Shown here: in pieces, positions 23,951 to 36,065 of the stretch
Numbering within the stretch: the first letter of the stretch is position 1
How the letters are laid out: each line of letters starts with the position of its first letter
From: Cryptomeria japonica
Taxonomy: Eukaryota; Streptophyta; Pinopsida; Cupressales; Cupressaceae
Length of the DNA: 64,000 nt
Direction: 5' to 3'
NCBI RefSeq assembly: GCF_030272615.1
Contig: NC_081412.1
Coordinates: 340,315,370 to 340,379,369, forward strand
Translations under genes and position numbers: made by a program
Notes under the pieces: generated by a model
What the model was told of the DNA's origin: nothing
The model's input: only the letters and a program-made list of their open reading frames with translations
Database searches by the model: none

Positions 23951-26119
23951 GCTCACATTTGTGATTAATGTCAGAGTGATCCCACAATTCTAGGTTACAC
24001 TTTTTGATACATCTTAATTTTTGCTGAAATCATACATTTTTTTAAAAATATAACGAGTTAAGCCTCGAGAGGTCCCATTTGAAGTAACTAATTGAAGAGA
24101 GTTATATCAAAGCCTCTTATATAAAAATTCCTTAGATGGAACCTCTCTACTCTTAAATAATGCCTTCAATGGAGTCTCCTTCTCACCTATCCAAATGCTG
24201 ATAAAAAACCACTTCTACATTACCTTTTGGGGGGTCAAATGAAGTCATTTAAAAATTTTGTTTTTTAAGTATGTAGTCCTTATTATAAGCTTTCCAAATA
24301 GTATAATTTTTAATACATTTATTTTTTATTTCTTATGAATGTAGGTTTTTTCATGTAACATTAAAGATTGCGTTTCACACGTGGAAAATTTGAAAAATAG
24401 AGAAAAAATATCTTTCCCTTAGGTATTGATATCCTCATTTCAACACAAAAAGAAGTTAATTCAAATGCATACAAAAAAAGTTATGCATGATGAAATACAC
24501 CTTTGTCTAAATTATAATTAACTTGACTTCAAAAGTTAACTAAAAAAAATACACGTAATAAAAAATTATTAAAAAATATCCATCCACTAGATATTGGTGT
24601 GACAAATCTATATTTTAAAAATTAGAATTTCCTTCTTGCTATAAAAAATGTTATGCACTATAGAATAAATGTCACTTCTGTAAAAATGTTGATTACTATA
24701 AATATTAAGTCATTAAAAGTTACATAACAATATGAAAAATTCAAATCTAATTATTTAAAAATATATATATTTAGAATCTATATGAAAAATATCACAAATC
24801 AGTACTTTACTTCATCTTCAATTTCTTAATGGTTTAGCTGCTATAAGTGTTAGAAAGTAAAGATCTAGTGCAAAATGCTGATTTCAGTGCCATATTTGGC
24901 CAAAACGAGTAACCCAATATTATGGGATCACTTGTCATTGTATTTGAGCTATTATGCTTATAGTCTAGAATAGTTGCAACAAAGATATATGTCAAACCAT
25001 CCTTGTAAATTATTAGAAAGAAATTGAGAACACCTTGATGGTTAAAATCCGAGGAATGAGTAATCTTCCCTAAATCACAAATTAAAAAGATAATTCAAAT
25101 GATCCACTTGATGTTAAGATTATATTGAGAAAACCATTTTGTAGTTTCATAAAATGTACATATAATTTTTTTAAATGATTGAATTTGATCCTTTTAATTT
25201 CAATAACATAACCACATCATCTTATAAACCACAAGGGAAGTACCAATATCTCCACATATTTAATTTTCAAAGAGAATTCTAATAATTTGGGTTCAAAGTG
25301 GGAAACAAAACTATTGCCTTATACACAAGAATTATTGGTATTTTGTTCAAAAAAAGGTTTTATTTTCTTGAATTAGGATTAGATATTAGATGGAAATTAA
25401 GTAACAAGTATTTATTATAACAATCAATATTTATGATGATCCTTTCATGGGTAACATCCGTAAAGGAATTGTTTAGGGGAAAAGAGTCACAAAAAGGGAT
25501 GCATAGCTCTTTAAACAGTTCACATAGAACATGGCTTAGAAATATATTACAACTTGATCCTTAGTTGGAGTTAATACATGTAAGCAATGTAGTGAGTGAA
25601 GCAGGTTTCCAATACACAAGTGTTCAATAATGGAGCTGGGAAACACTCAAGAAAGATTATATCAGTTTAAAAATTAAGATTGGGTTAACCATTCAAGAAA
25701 ATCATCTAGTTAAAACTAAAGCTAATTTTTTATAGATAAATTAAAGAATACAATACATTCATGGTTTACTTAAAAGAATCTCAAATGGATTGCTTGATTT
25801 AGAAGGCTTTAGGAAAAACTATGAGGTAGAATTCAAGTCTTTATTTTTATGAATGTATTTAAAAATATTTTGATCCAAAGTGCATTGGGAGTGGTCTAGA
25901 GTAATCTAAGGACATTCCAAAGTTGTCCAAAGGTGACAGAGAGAATTATTTTCCCTCTCTTTTGTAAGAAAACATATATGACCCATATGAAAAAGTATGC
26001 TATTATGCAAATAAAATCCAAGGACATGCTTACCTTTTGTTATTGAGTGTACACTTTAAAAAATCAACATTTGTGTCATACATATCAGGCCAATTTTTTG
26101 TTTGATGCCCACAAGAGTC
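23951..26119. other. AT-rich non-coding stretch
   Basis: About 2.2 kb without recognisable coding or RNA features on either strand. A weak inverted similarity to 35810-35900 lies near 25870-25960 (shared core TCTAGACCACTCCCAA). Confidence 0.5.
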
Positions 26120-26999
26120 CTGTACCATAACTAGTGCTACAATAGGAGATAGTAGTCAAGAAATTTGTAACCTTGCTACTACTACCCTTCTTGTAGCGAA
26201 TATTAATGTGAAATTGTTGCAAGTATGAAAGCCATATCCGATGTCTATAATTTTGCAACTTCCTTTTGTCTACAAAAATTGTAAGGGCTCATGATTTATA
26301 TGGATGAAAGTCTCTTTGCCTAAAATATAGTTCTTCCATTGTTTGCAAGAATGTACAATTAGATAGATCTCTTTCTCATATGTGGGATATCAATAGACTG
26401 TATTAAAAAATGTTTCACTATGATAAGCCACTAGATGACCATTGTACATGAAAACTACTCCCAAGGCATAATCAAAGGCATCTATTTCAATATCAAAAGG
26501 TTGTTGTAGGTATGGAAATACCAAGATTGGTGCTAAACATAGCCTCCTTTTCAACCCCTCAAAAGTTCATTGTTGTACCTTTGTCCAAACAAATTTTTCC
26601 ATGGCTCCACCCCAAAGTACTTGATTCATAGTCCATGCCAAATTAGAGAATCTAAGTACAAACCCAATAAAAGTTTGTCAATCCCAAGAAGCTATGAAGT
26701 CCTCTAATATTTTTAGGAGAAGGCCAATCCTTGATAACTTGAATCTTGGTAATATCAACATGAACACCCATTTTTATCCATAATATAACCCAAGTATTGG
26801 ATGTTCTCCAATCTAAAAGAGCACTTTTCTCTATTGACATAGAGTTTATTTTGCTACAATGTTGAGAGTACCAATTCAAAATGTTGTAGATGTTCATCCC
26901 ATGTCTTACTAAGATGAGTATGCCATCTAAATAAAATACAACAAAAGAGTTAGTGAAATGTCTAAGAATATCATTCATCATCCTCATGAAAGTGGCAGG
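26120..26999 (-). pseudogene. Gypsy-B RT (C-terminal part) and RNase H remnant
   Basis: On the minus strand from 26999, PATFMRMMNDILRHFTNSF is the middle of a Gypsy reverse transcriptase. The catalytic motif reads FYLDG where Y-x-D-D is expected, so the second aspartate is lost. GVHVDITKIQVIKDWPSP and LHSFLGLTNFY follow. RNase H continues to about 26280 (PFDIEIDAFDYALGV, AYHSETF, YPTYEKEI). The upstream half of the same RT resumes at 33158, beyond Copia-3. No integrase was found to the left. Confidence 0.8.
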
Positions 27000-28362
27000 T
27001 GTTGGCAACAAGGCAAAAAATTGAGTGGGGCAAGGGGGGGGTGAATTAGTTTTCTCAAAATATTTACTCAAATACAATTTAAGATCTGATAATTAAAAGT
27101 GAAAGCATAAATCAACACCACATCAATAACACACATAACACCAAGATTTTTGACATGAAAAACCCGATCAAGGGAAAAACCATGGTGGGAACCTACCCAC
27201 AATATGATGACACCCTATTAGAAGTATATGAAATATTACAATGGGGAATGCACATGCATTCAGGCACACTACCTAGAGCTCACTGCTCAAAAACAATAAA
27301 GGGAAACAACCCAGGGAAGACTCACCATCTTACAAACACATTTGGATTACATTTGGAAGATCATGAACTAAGAAAATAGAATCTCCTAATGCCTGGTTAC
27401 AGTTCTGGTTAGGCACATATTTTTCTCTTTCGCACTTCTTCACACTTCACACTACTTCACTGCTTCCAAAAGATCAAAGCATTATTCGCACACATAGATA
27501 CATCTACAACATACAATTACAAAGATATTATTACATTTATTAATACATATCATCAACCTATCTTTCAAGGTCGGCTCAACACACATCAAAAATTACAAAG
27601 ATATAACCTTACATGCTACAATATTATATGTGGACCAAAACAATATCGGCTAAGACATAGTATGGGCCTAAATCAACACCTCGAACATGAAACACCTCCA
27701 AGAATTATGCCTCAAACATCCGCCACATGCTACATACATCATGTTATCCAAGGACTTGAAGAACGCCACCAGATCAAGGAAAATCATCAATAATGAGCAC
27801 AATGATCAATGCAGACCATCAACCTAAATAGGAGACAATATAGAAACATCCACAAGCATCATGAATTACCACAAAAATAATTGCACCAACACCACATACT
27901 AGAATCTTCATCATCATTATACTGAACTTCAAGAAACACTGACTGCAATGACTATTAAACTGAAAGATTCACTTGCAGACCTCCAAATCATGAACCATCT
28001 AAATTGAGGACACACCAGAATGTCCCAAACACTCTTCCAAATCTAGAAACCAAGATATTGCAACACAAAGAAATGCAGAGCAAAATCCAGAACACTAATC
28101 AACACTAAACAATTGAAAAAATAACCACAATACCAGATCTCATAACTCGATCAAACCTCCATGCAAACCACTAAAACTAGAGTTGAATCAACTAGAGATA
28201 CTTATCTCAAAACCCTTTAATCTGCAACAACACATCTGCAACACATTGGCCAAACCAAATCACTGAATTTGACTGCAACACTGCAACACATAGAGGAATA
28301 TGTTGACAACAATGACAACATACTCAGTCAATCCAAACACATATTTGTACATTATGCCAACA
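27000..28362 (-). repeat. Copia-3 3' LTR
   Basis: 1363 bp, TGTTGGC to GCCAACA, with matching short inverted ends. A run of eight G near 27040 corresponds to a C-run close to the end of the LTR in element sense. Confidence 0.88.
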
Positions 28363-28376
28363 ATCCCCCCTTTGGA
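28363..28376 (-). other. Copia-3 polypurine tract
   Basis: In minus-strand sense CCAAAGGGGGGATT lies directly before the 3' LTR, much like the Copia-2 tract. Confidence 0.8.
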
Positions 28377-28667
28377 ATTGATGGAAACATATGATATGAA
28401 AAACAATCAATGACAAAGAAAGAACAACTCTCAACAACTCTCAACAATCTCCCCCTGAGATCTAGCATATGATATGACAAATTTTCACATGATTCTCTCC
28501 CCCTTTGACATCAATGCTAAAGGCACATTTTCAAACCACAAATCACACAAAATTGAACATCTGAACCACAACATTGACTACTCCCCCTGAGTAGCAACCA
28601 CTACTCCTCAATCCGGATCACAAGATATGACTGTGAAATTCATCGGACTGATGCAAATCCATGCATC

Positions 28668-29180
28668 TTAGTTCTTATCAGGAGGGGCAATCACCCCTAG
28701 CTTCTCTTTGAGATGCTCAAAAGTATCCTTAGGCAAAGGATTCATGAAGATATCTATAATTTGTTCCTTTGTAGATACATACTCCAGTTTGACTTCCTTC
28801 CCATTCACTTTTTCTCTCAAGAAATGAAATTTGATTGATATATGCTTAGTCTTTGAATGCAACACCAGATTATTAGAAATATTGATAGCACTTGAATTAT
28901 CATAGTATATAGCAGTAGGCTCATCATAAATAGCTCTGATATCTTTTAAAATCTGCTCCATCCATACTACCTGAGAACAATTGTTAGCAACAACAATATA
29001 CTAAAGGCACACAACTAATATGATCATTTTGTTTGGGAAGACCCATTTAGTCCCAATTACATTTTTATCCTTAGGTATGGGAACAAGAATCCATGTATTA
29101 TTCTTTTCAATATGGTTCAATTCGTCTTCCATTTCTTTAACCCAACTTCCATCTTTGCATACTTCATTAACATCTTTAGG
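28668..29180 (-). pseudogene. Copia-3 RT start fused to RNase H end (internal deletion)
   Basis: From about 29180 on the minus strand the RT N-terminus reads WVKEMEDELNHIEKNNTW and then [10 protein letters not shown]. After about 29026 the sequence passes through roughly 25 bases of filler to VVANNCSQVVWMEQILKDI, which is late RNase H. It continues with SSAINISNNLVLHSKTKHIS and STKEQIIDIFMNPLPKDTF and ends at 28668. All of the RT palm, including the catalytic aspartates, and the first half of RNase H are gone. By comparison with Copia-2 about 1.2 kb is missing. Confidence 0.85.
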
Positions 29181-29618
29181 TTAAATCTTAGAAAGTAAGC
29201 AATATTCTTCAACAATTCTTCGTCTAGTCATCACACCTTTATTCTTATCTCCTACGATCTGATTTTTTGAATGATTCAACCTCACATACGTGGGAATCTT
29301 AGAATTTTCTTTATTTTCAGACTCTTGAGTTCTTTCTTCTGCACTAGCACTAGTCTCTCCTTAATTTTTTGGCTTTTTTGGAACAATCTGAATTAGATTC
29401 TGGGTCTGCACTTGCTTTCCTTTATCTGTTTAGTCATTTTGATCATCAAAATCATATCCGCGGGATCTGATCTATCTTTCATTGCTTTCATCATAAACTA
29501 TCTTTCTCAATCTCTTATTATAACACTAGTAGGCCTTTCTCTTGGTAGAATAACTAAGAAAAATTCCTTCATCACATCTAGCATCAAACTTCCCTAGATC
29601 TTCATCTCTTTTGATATA

Positions 29619-30134
29619 TCATTTTTTTCCAATTTTTTTGAAATATCTAACTGTAGGAACATGACCAAACCATAGCTCATAAGGAGTATTACCAATATCA
29701 CCTTTGATATGCACTTGGTTAAGAGTGTATACAGTAGTACTCACAACTTCTCTCCAATAGATATGTGGAACGTTTCCTTCAATCATCATGGTTCTAGCAG
29801 TTTCCTGAATTGTTCTATTCTTCCTCTGCTCAACACCATTTTGTTGAGGAGTTCTAGGTTTAGATAATTGTCTCTTCACTCCATTCTCTTCACAAAATTC
29901 ATTGAACTCACCGGAAGTGAATTCACCACCTCTTTTAGATCTCAGACACTTTAGCTTCATTCCTATCTCGGTCTCAACCATGGCTTTGAAAATCTTGAAG
30001 TTCTCCAAGGCTTCAAACTTCTCCCTTAAGAAAGTAATCCACATAATCCATGAATAGTCATCAACCAGCAACATGAAATACATGTCTCCCTGCAAGCTTC
30101 TCACTCTAGAAGGACCACACAAATTGGTATGCAC
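29619..30134 (-). pseudogene. Copia-3 integrase core
   Basis: The frame opens HTNLCGPSRVRSLQGDMYFM, where the first catalytic aspartate (normally HTDLCGP) is Asn. LLVDDYSWIMWITFL follows. The second motif reads LRSKRGGEFTSGEF, with Lys for the catalytic Asp. The glutamate motif reads QQNGVEQRKN, normally NGVAERKN. So all three integrase positions are altered or shifted. It would have joined element DNA to the chromosome. Confidence 0.82.
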
Positions 30135-30485
30135 AAGATCTAATAATCCATTAGAACAATATTTTTGGCTTTTAAAAGTAACTCTTGTCTGCTTCCCTAA
30201 CTAACATTCCTTGCACACTGTATTAGTAGGCTTTACCAACTTAGGAAGATCTCTCACTGGTTGAGTGTAAATCATCTTTACCATGCAATAAAAATTCACA
30301 TGACACATCCTCCTATGTCATAACCAACTTTCATCAATCGAAACAATCAAACAACTTTTACCACCAACATTCAAGTGAAAGATATTACCTTTAGTCTTTG
30401 TCCCTGATGAAATCTCAATTTCGGAACCACTTAAGATTCTACACTTTCCATTCTTGAATTGTAAATCACATCCCTTGGCAACCAT

Positions 30486-30848
30486 CTATCCAACACTCAA
30501 AATATTATACTTTAGACCTTCTACAAACAAGAAATCATCATTATTGTGCTTACTATCAAGAGGAATGGAACCTCTACCACAGATTATACCAGCTTTGTCA
30601 TCACCAAATCTTACTACACCACCATCATACTTTTCCATATTCATAAACTTACTCTTATCACCTATCATATGATGAGAGTAGCTATTGTCAATAACCCATT
30701 CATCTTTCTCTTCAACTTTAGCAGCCAAAGATTTCTCCTCATTAATGCAACTAGCAGAATCAATGGGCACTGGATCATCTTCCTTGATAGAAATAAATAC
30801 CCATTCATCATCACCTAAATTTCCTTTCTCAGATTCATCATTTGTCAC
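30486..30848 (-). pseudogene. Copia-3 protease region
   Basis: The minus frame contains WVIDNSYSHHMIGDKSKF. The usual D-S-G of the aspartic protease reads D-N-S, so the catalytic loop is damaged. GGVVRFGDDKAGIICGRGSI and VEGLKYNILSVG follow as in Copia-2. The frame breaks after that. It belongs to the same polyprotein as the gag at 31046-31657. Confidence 0.82.
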
Positions 30849-30899
30849 ACCATCATCAACAACATAATAACATTTCTTCTAATATTTAGGCTTTTATGT

Positions 30900-31657
30900 T
30901 TTCTTAGGAACTCTTTCCGAACACCTTGAAGAAAATGTCCTATTTTATCACATGAAAAGCATTTAAGAGGCAACTTCCCTTCATACTTACTGGCTCCTTT
31001 AGGCAATCTGCTAGCAATAAGGGCTTCAAGCTCCTCAAGTTCTTTTTATTCTTCTTCCATCTCCTTCATCTCTTTCTCATATCTAGATACCCTTCTTGAA
31101 GAACGTTCTCTTGGATCATATCTCCACTTTCCAGAAATAGTAGCTTTGAATGCAGATTCTATGTTAGGAAGAGAGTCACCAAAATCACTCCATTCAAAGG
31201 CAGCAAGCTTGCCAATCAACATGTCTCTAGTTACATTAGTCATGGTCCAGATCTCCTCAATAGTAGCAACTTTGTGTTTGCAAGCAAGAGGCAAGGATCT
31301 CAATACTTTAGCAACAATCTCTGATTCTTCCAATACCCAACCAACACATCTGATGTTGCACACAAGCTCATTCACTTTCGATAAAAAAAAAGTAATGTTC
31401 TCATCTTCGCCCATCTTCAACAACTCATACTTTCCCTTCAAGCTCTGCAACTTGACATTCTTCACATGACTATCACCTTCATACAAAGTTTCCAACTTTT
31501 TCCAAATTTTATGAGTAGTCTGCAAATACATCACATTTGTCATTTCAAAATCAATCAAAGTACTCAACAATGTTTCCTTGGCTCTAATATTGTATTCAAG
31601 GACCATTTTGAGGAATGTTATACATATTTTAAGTATTTTTCCAATAATCTTCACCAA
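30900..31657 (-). pseudogene. Copia-3 gag and degraded zinc knuckle
   Basis: The minus frame from 31657 reads LEYNIRAKETLLSTLIDFEM, then LETLYEGDSHVKNVKLQSLKGKYE and NITFFLSKVNELV, a Copia gag. It stops near 31046. In a neighbouring frame about 90 bp further on, KCFSCDKIGHF is the start of the C-X2-C-X4-H knuckle. The final cysteine is not in place. Confidence 0.8.
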
Positions 31658-31800
31658 GGCGTCTCAAGTGAAACTCCATCTGGCTTTTCCAAAGAGTGTA
31701 GTTTGATCCATCAAATCTTGGACTATCCTTCTTATAAGTTGCCATCCCAGATCACCTGAAGAGATCAAGCTTCTTTAGAGGAACCTTCTTTAATACCAAT

Positions 31801-33157
31801 TGTTGGCAAAAAGGAAAAACACTGAGAGGGGGGGGGTGCATCATTTTTCTCAAAATCTTTTCTTAACTCAAACACAATTTCAGATCTAATAATTAACAGT
31901 GAAAGCATTAATCAAGACCACATCAATAAAACAAATAACACCAATATTTTTGATGTGGAAAACCCGGTCAAGGGAAAAACTACGATGAGAACCTACCCAC
32001 AATATGATGATACCCTATTAGAAGTATATGAAATATTACAATGGGGAATGCACATGCGTTCAAGCACACTGCCTAGATCTCATTGCTTAAAAACAACAAA
32101 GGGAAACAACCCAGGGAAGACTCGCTATCTTAAAAACACATTTGGATTACATCTGGAAGATCGTGAACTGAGAAAATAACATCTCCTAATGCCTGGTTAT
32201 AGTTCCGATTAGGCACATATTCTGTTCTTTTGCACTTCTTCGCACTTCTTCACACTACTTCACTACTTCTGAAAGATCAAAGCATTAATTGCATACACAG
32301 ATACATCCCCAACATACAATTACAAAGATATTACATTTATTTATACATATCATCAACCTATCTTTCAAGGTCGACTCAATAGACATTACAAATTATAAAG
32401 ATATAACCATGCACGCTACAAAATTTTATGCGGACCAAAAGAATGTTGGCTAAGACATACTATAGACCTAAATCAACACCTCAAACATGAAACACCTCCA
32501 AGAATTATGCCTCGAACATCCACAACACACTACTACACACATCATGTCGGCCAAGGACATGAAGAACACCACCGGATCAAGGAAAATCATCAATAACGAG
32601 CACAACAATCAATGCAAACCATCAACACAAATAGGGCACGAAATAGAAACATCCACAAGTATCATAAATTACCATAGAAACAACCACGCCAATACCACTT
32701 ACTAGAATCTTCATCATCATTATACCGAACTTCAAGAACACTAACTGCAATGACTGTCAAACTGAAAGATTCACTTGCGGACCTCCAAATCATGAACCAT
32801 CTAAATTGAGGACACAACAGAATGTCCCAAACAATCTGCCAAATCTACAAACCAAGATATTGCAATGAGGAGCAAAATCCAGAACATTGATCAACGTCAA
32901 ACAACTGAAAAACCAACCGCAATACTGGATCTCATAACTTGATCAAATCTCCCTACGAACCACTGAAATGAGAGCTGAATCAACTAGATATACTTATCTC
33001 AAAACCTTTTGATCCACAACAACTCATCTGCAACACACTGTCCAAACCAACTCACTTAATCTGACTGCAACACTAGAACACATAGAGGAATATGTTGACA
33101 ACAATGACAACACATCACTCAGTCAATCCAAACACATATTTGCATATTATCACAACA
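31801..33157 (-). repeat. Copia-3 5' LTR
   Basis: 1357 bp, partner of 27000-28362. In element sense its inner end is followed at once by ATTGGTATTAAAG, a degraded initiator Met primer site. Confidence 0.85.
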
Positions 33158-35342
33158 ATAGGGACATTTATCAGCACAAAAGGCATCACCAATCACTCAA
33201 ACAACCCCTCTTTTGACTTGAAGGCATTTTAACAAACATCTGTAGGATCAATTGGCACTTGGCGGTACCCAAATTTCAAATCAATTTTAGTGAAAAAATT
33301 AGCTCCCTATAATTGGTCCATAAGATCATCAATTTGAGGTATTGAATATCTATTTTTCACATTGATTTTGATCAAGGCATAGTAGTCAATACATAGCCTT
33401 CATGTGAAATATTTATTTCTAACCAACACACTTAATTGGCCACAATGTGATGCACTTGGTCAGATATGGCCTTTCTAAATTAGTTATTCAATCTTCCATT
33501 TGATCCCATCATTCTCCAAAATTGATCTTCTATATAATGGCCCATTTAGGAATGATGTCTCTAGGATGATACCAATTGAGTGCTTCACCCAATAGTGTAG
33601 TGGAACTCTTCCTACTAAAATGAAGATATTTTGATATCTTGTCAATATCAAGTCTAATTGTTTTTGTTGATAAATGGTAGTTGTTGTTGCAATGTTATTG
33701 GTACATGTGATTTTATTTTACTATTATAGTCATATCATCAACAATACAATTACTACAGTGTGGACAATTAAATGTGTAGATATTATTTTGCACTAATTAA
33801 GGAAGAAAATTTTGCAAGACTTACCTCAAGATTTTGGTACTTTCATTCTCCCAATTTGACAATAACACTATGTGGCCTTAATTTATATGCACCATGGCAT
33901 TGATACATATATGGCTGCCTTAGAAATACATCACGTATGTCCAAGGATGTTACATAAAAAAATGACATCATCTTTGAATGGTTTGATGGAATAGCATAAG
34001 AAACATTATTTGTTTACATGTATATCCCTTTCTCGCAACCCATGGAGTTTGGTTGTGGGTGAGGCTTTGTCTTCAGGTTTAATCTTTCAAGAGCTTCAAC
34101 ATATATTATATTCTTCTAACTTTCACTATCAACTATGAAGTGTAGAGCCTTTCCATTCACCGATATTTTTGAGGGAAATAAATGTTCCTCATCATCTTGA
34201 TGTATACTTTTGTAGTAGCAATAGTGGCATATGGGTCCACATCAATAATATATTTACCACTTTTATTCTCAAAGGTGCATGTGGGCAACATGTCAACTTC
34301 TTTCTCTACTTCATGTATTTCTACCATCAAAGTTTTAGTAGCCTTGCAATCCTTTATATTATGCCAAGAACTTTTTTGGATATCACACCACATACCTATT
34401 TTCTTAGGTGTCTTTCTTACCCCCGTGTTCCATGTTAGTGATTGAGAGGAGGACTTGTTTTAAGTAGCTTGTTTTCCTAAGAATTTTCTGTTACTTTCAC
34501 ACTTGGATTTATTATTTGCAAAATAGTCTTTCTTCCCATTTTGTTTGAATTTCTTCTCAATTTTTGTGGCGTAGTTATAAGAAATCCCCAATGTTTCAAT
34601 ATTTAGGAAAGTCATCTCTATTTGGATATATCGATGTATCCCACTATGATATTTTAACACTTGATGCTTCTCTGGATCTTGGACATCAAGCTTAGTTGAT
34701 AAAGCATGAAATTTATTAGTGTAATCGTGCATAGTTTGATCTTTCTTTTGTCGAAGTAGATGCCACTACATGTATTTCTCCTCATAAGTGTCTTCAAGGA
34801 AGTACTCTTCTTTGATAAATTCTACCAAGTCCCCCATGTAGGACTATTTAATATTCCTCCATCTAATTTTCCCTCTTCATCTATTGCAGAATTGTTATTC
34901 TTTGAGGTAAGTTTGCCTTCCCATGACTGCCTCACATGTGCTTTAGCTTTGAAGAGAGAAAAATATATATTCTTAGCATTAGAAAAGATATTCATAGAGA
35001 AATATCAGTCTAACTTTGTTAATTATTCATCCACAGCGCCTGCATCAAATTTACCTTCAAAATTTGGAATTACAAAATTTACCTGCACCCTTGAAGGAGT
35101 GTGACTACCAAATGGTTTTTCTTCTATGTTTGATTGTTGGGTATTTTAAAGAATTTGAGAAATTTGAATCATCATATCTTCCCTCTATTTGTTTAGGGCT
35201 TCTTTCATCATTGCTTGGATAGGGTTTATATCTAGATCTGACATCATGTGCCTCAAAGGGAGGTAAATTAATGGGTTATGTATTTCCAATCTCATCCTTT
35301 GATAACTAGATTGTATGCAATGTTACCTACAAGAGCATACCC
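33158..35342 (-). pseudogene. Gypsy-B gag, protease and N-terminal RT remnant
   Basis: Minus-strand order from the right: gag near 34460-34732 (YTNKFHALSTKLDVQDPEKH, HRYIQIEMTFLNIETLGI). Then 34157-34393 with CDIQKSSWHNIKDCKATKTL, the knuckle-side region. Near 33220-33480 a decayed RT N-terminus leads to MPSSQKRGCLSDW and MPF directly before the Copia-3 insertion. That continues as PATFM at 26999. Many stops are present. Confidence 0.72.
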
Positions 35343-35354
35343 GCTCTAATATCA
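35343..35354 (-). other. Gypsy-B primer binding site, degraded
   Basis: In minus-strand sense it reads TGATATTAGAGC, two transitions away from TGGTATCAGAGC. It lies directly before a TG that would start the 5' LTR. Confidence 0.65.
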
Positions 35355-35355
35355 A

Positions 35356-36061
35356 TGATCTAAATTATGTGAAAAATTTAACTAACAATACTACGTATGC
35401 AAAAACCTGCAAGTATTGTTGAGAAAATGGACAATAACATAACTTGTAGGAGAGCTATTTGCATCCAAAAATTTTCTTTCTCTTATCCAAAATGAGCCTT
35501 ATACAATTATCTATAATTCAAATAGTGCCCAAATTATTATGAATTCAAATGAATAGCTTTTGCTAAATAAAACATCTAACAAAATAAGAATTTTAAAAAA
35601 ACTAGGAATTTAGATACCCTGACTTGCTAAGGTCATAACTTTCTACTTGGTTCTCAAAATCTAAAATTGTTAACATGATTGGAACGATCTAAAAGAGCTC
35701 TAATATAAGGCAATGATGATAGTTTCAACTCCAAATTTTGCTTTGAAGGCCTATGAAAATATAAATTACTAGAATGTAAAAAATACCAAAAAATTAGATT
35801 TTCAAATTTTCTCACCTCCACTCATTTTGTTACCTTTGGACAGATCTATAACATCCCCAGAAAACTCTAGACCACTCCCAAAATGATCTAGATCATATAC
35901 TCTTGAATCAAAACGACTTCAATATACCTAATAGGGGAGTGTACTCTTCAAAGAGTTACTCGAGACCTAGATGGTCTTGCTAAGTCTAAGACTCTGGCTT
36001 GAGCATATGCCTATCTTTTGTGGATAGATGTCTATCTCAAATGGGTGTCTAATTTGTATCA
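35356..36061 (-). repeat. probable Gypsy-B 5' LTR
   Basis: It starts TGATCTAAATT next to the primer site. The right end (a CA at 36060-36061) is a guess based on the start of the Tat LTR at 36066. I could not identify the partner 3' LTR left of 26120. Confidence 0.5.
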
Positions 36062-36065
36062 TTGG

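Larger units (their letters stand above)
27000..33157 (-). mobile_element. Copia-3, Ty1/Copia element inserted in Gypsy-B, RT core deleted
   Basis: LTRs are 27000-28362 and 31801-33157, each starting TGTTGGC. The internal region is 3438 bp. Gag, protease, integrase and RNase H are on the minus strand, but nearly all of RT is missing. Flanking bases GCAGG (26995-26999) and ATAGG (33158-33162) look like a target duplication with two transitions. Joining the two flanks restores the order of a Gypsy RT, which confirms the insertion point. Its proteins resemble Copia-2 (shared NNLVLHSKTKHISIK-type RNase H). Confidence 0.9.

Noticed and set aside
25870-25960. Inverted similarity to 35810-35900 as the missing Gypsy-B LTR
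   Set aside because: The similarity is short, patchy and in the opposite orientation to what a 3' LTR of the same element requires.
27155-27379. Plus-strand 74-codon frame, duplicated at 31955-32179
   Set aside because: The duplication reflects the two Copia-3 LTRs. It is antisense and has no domain.
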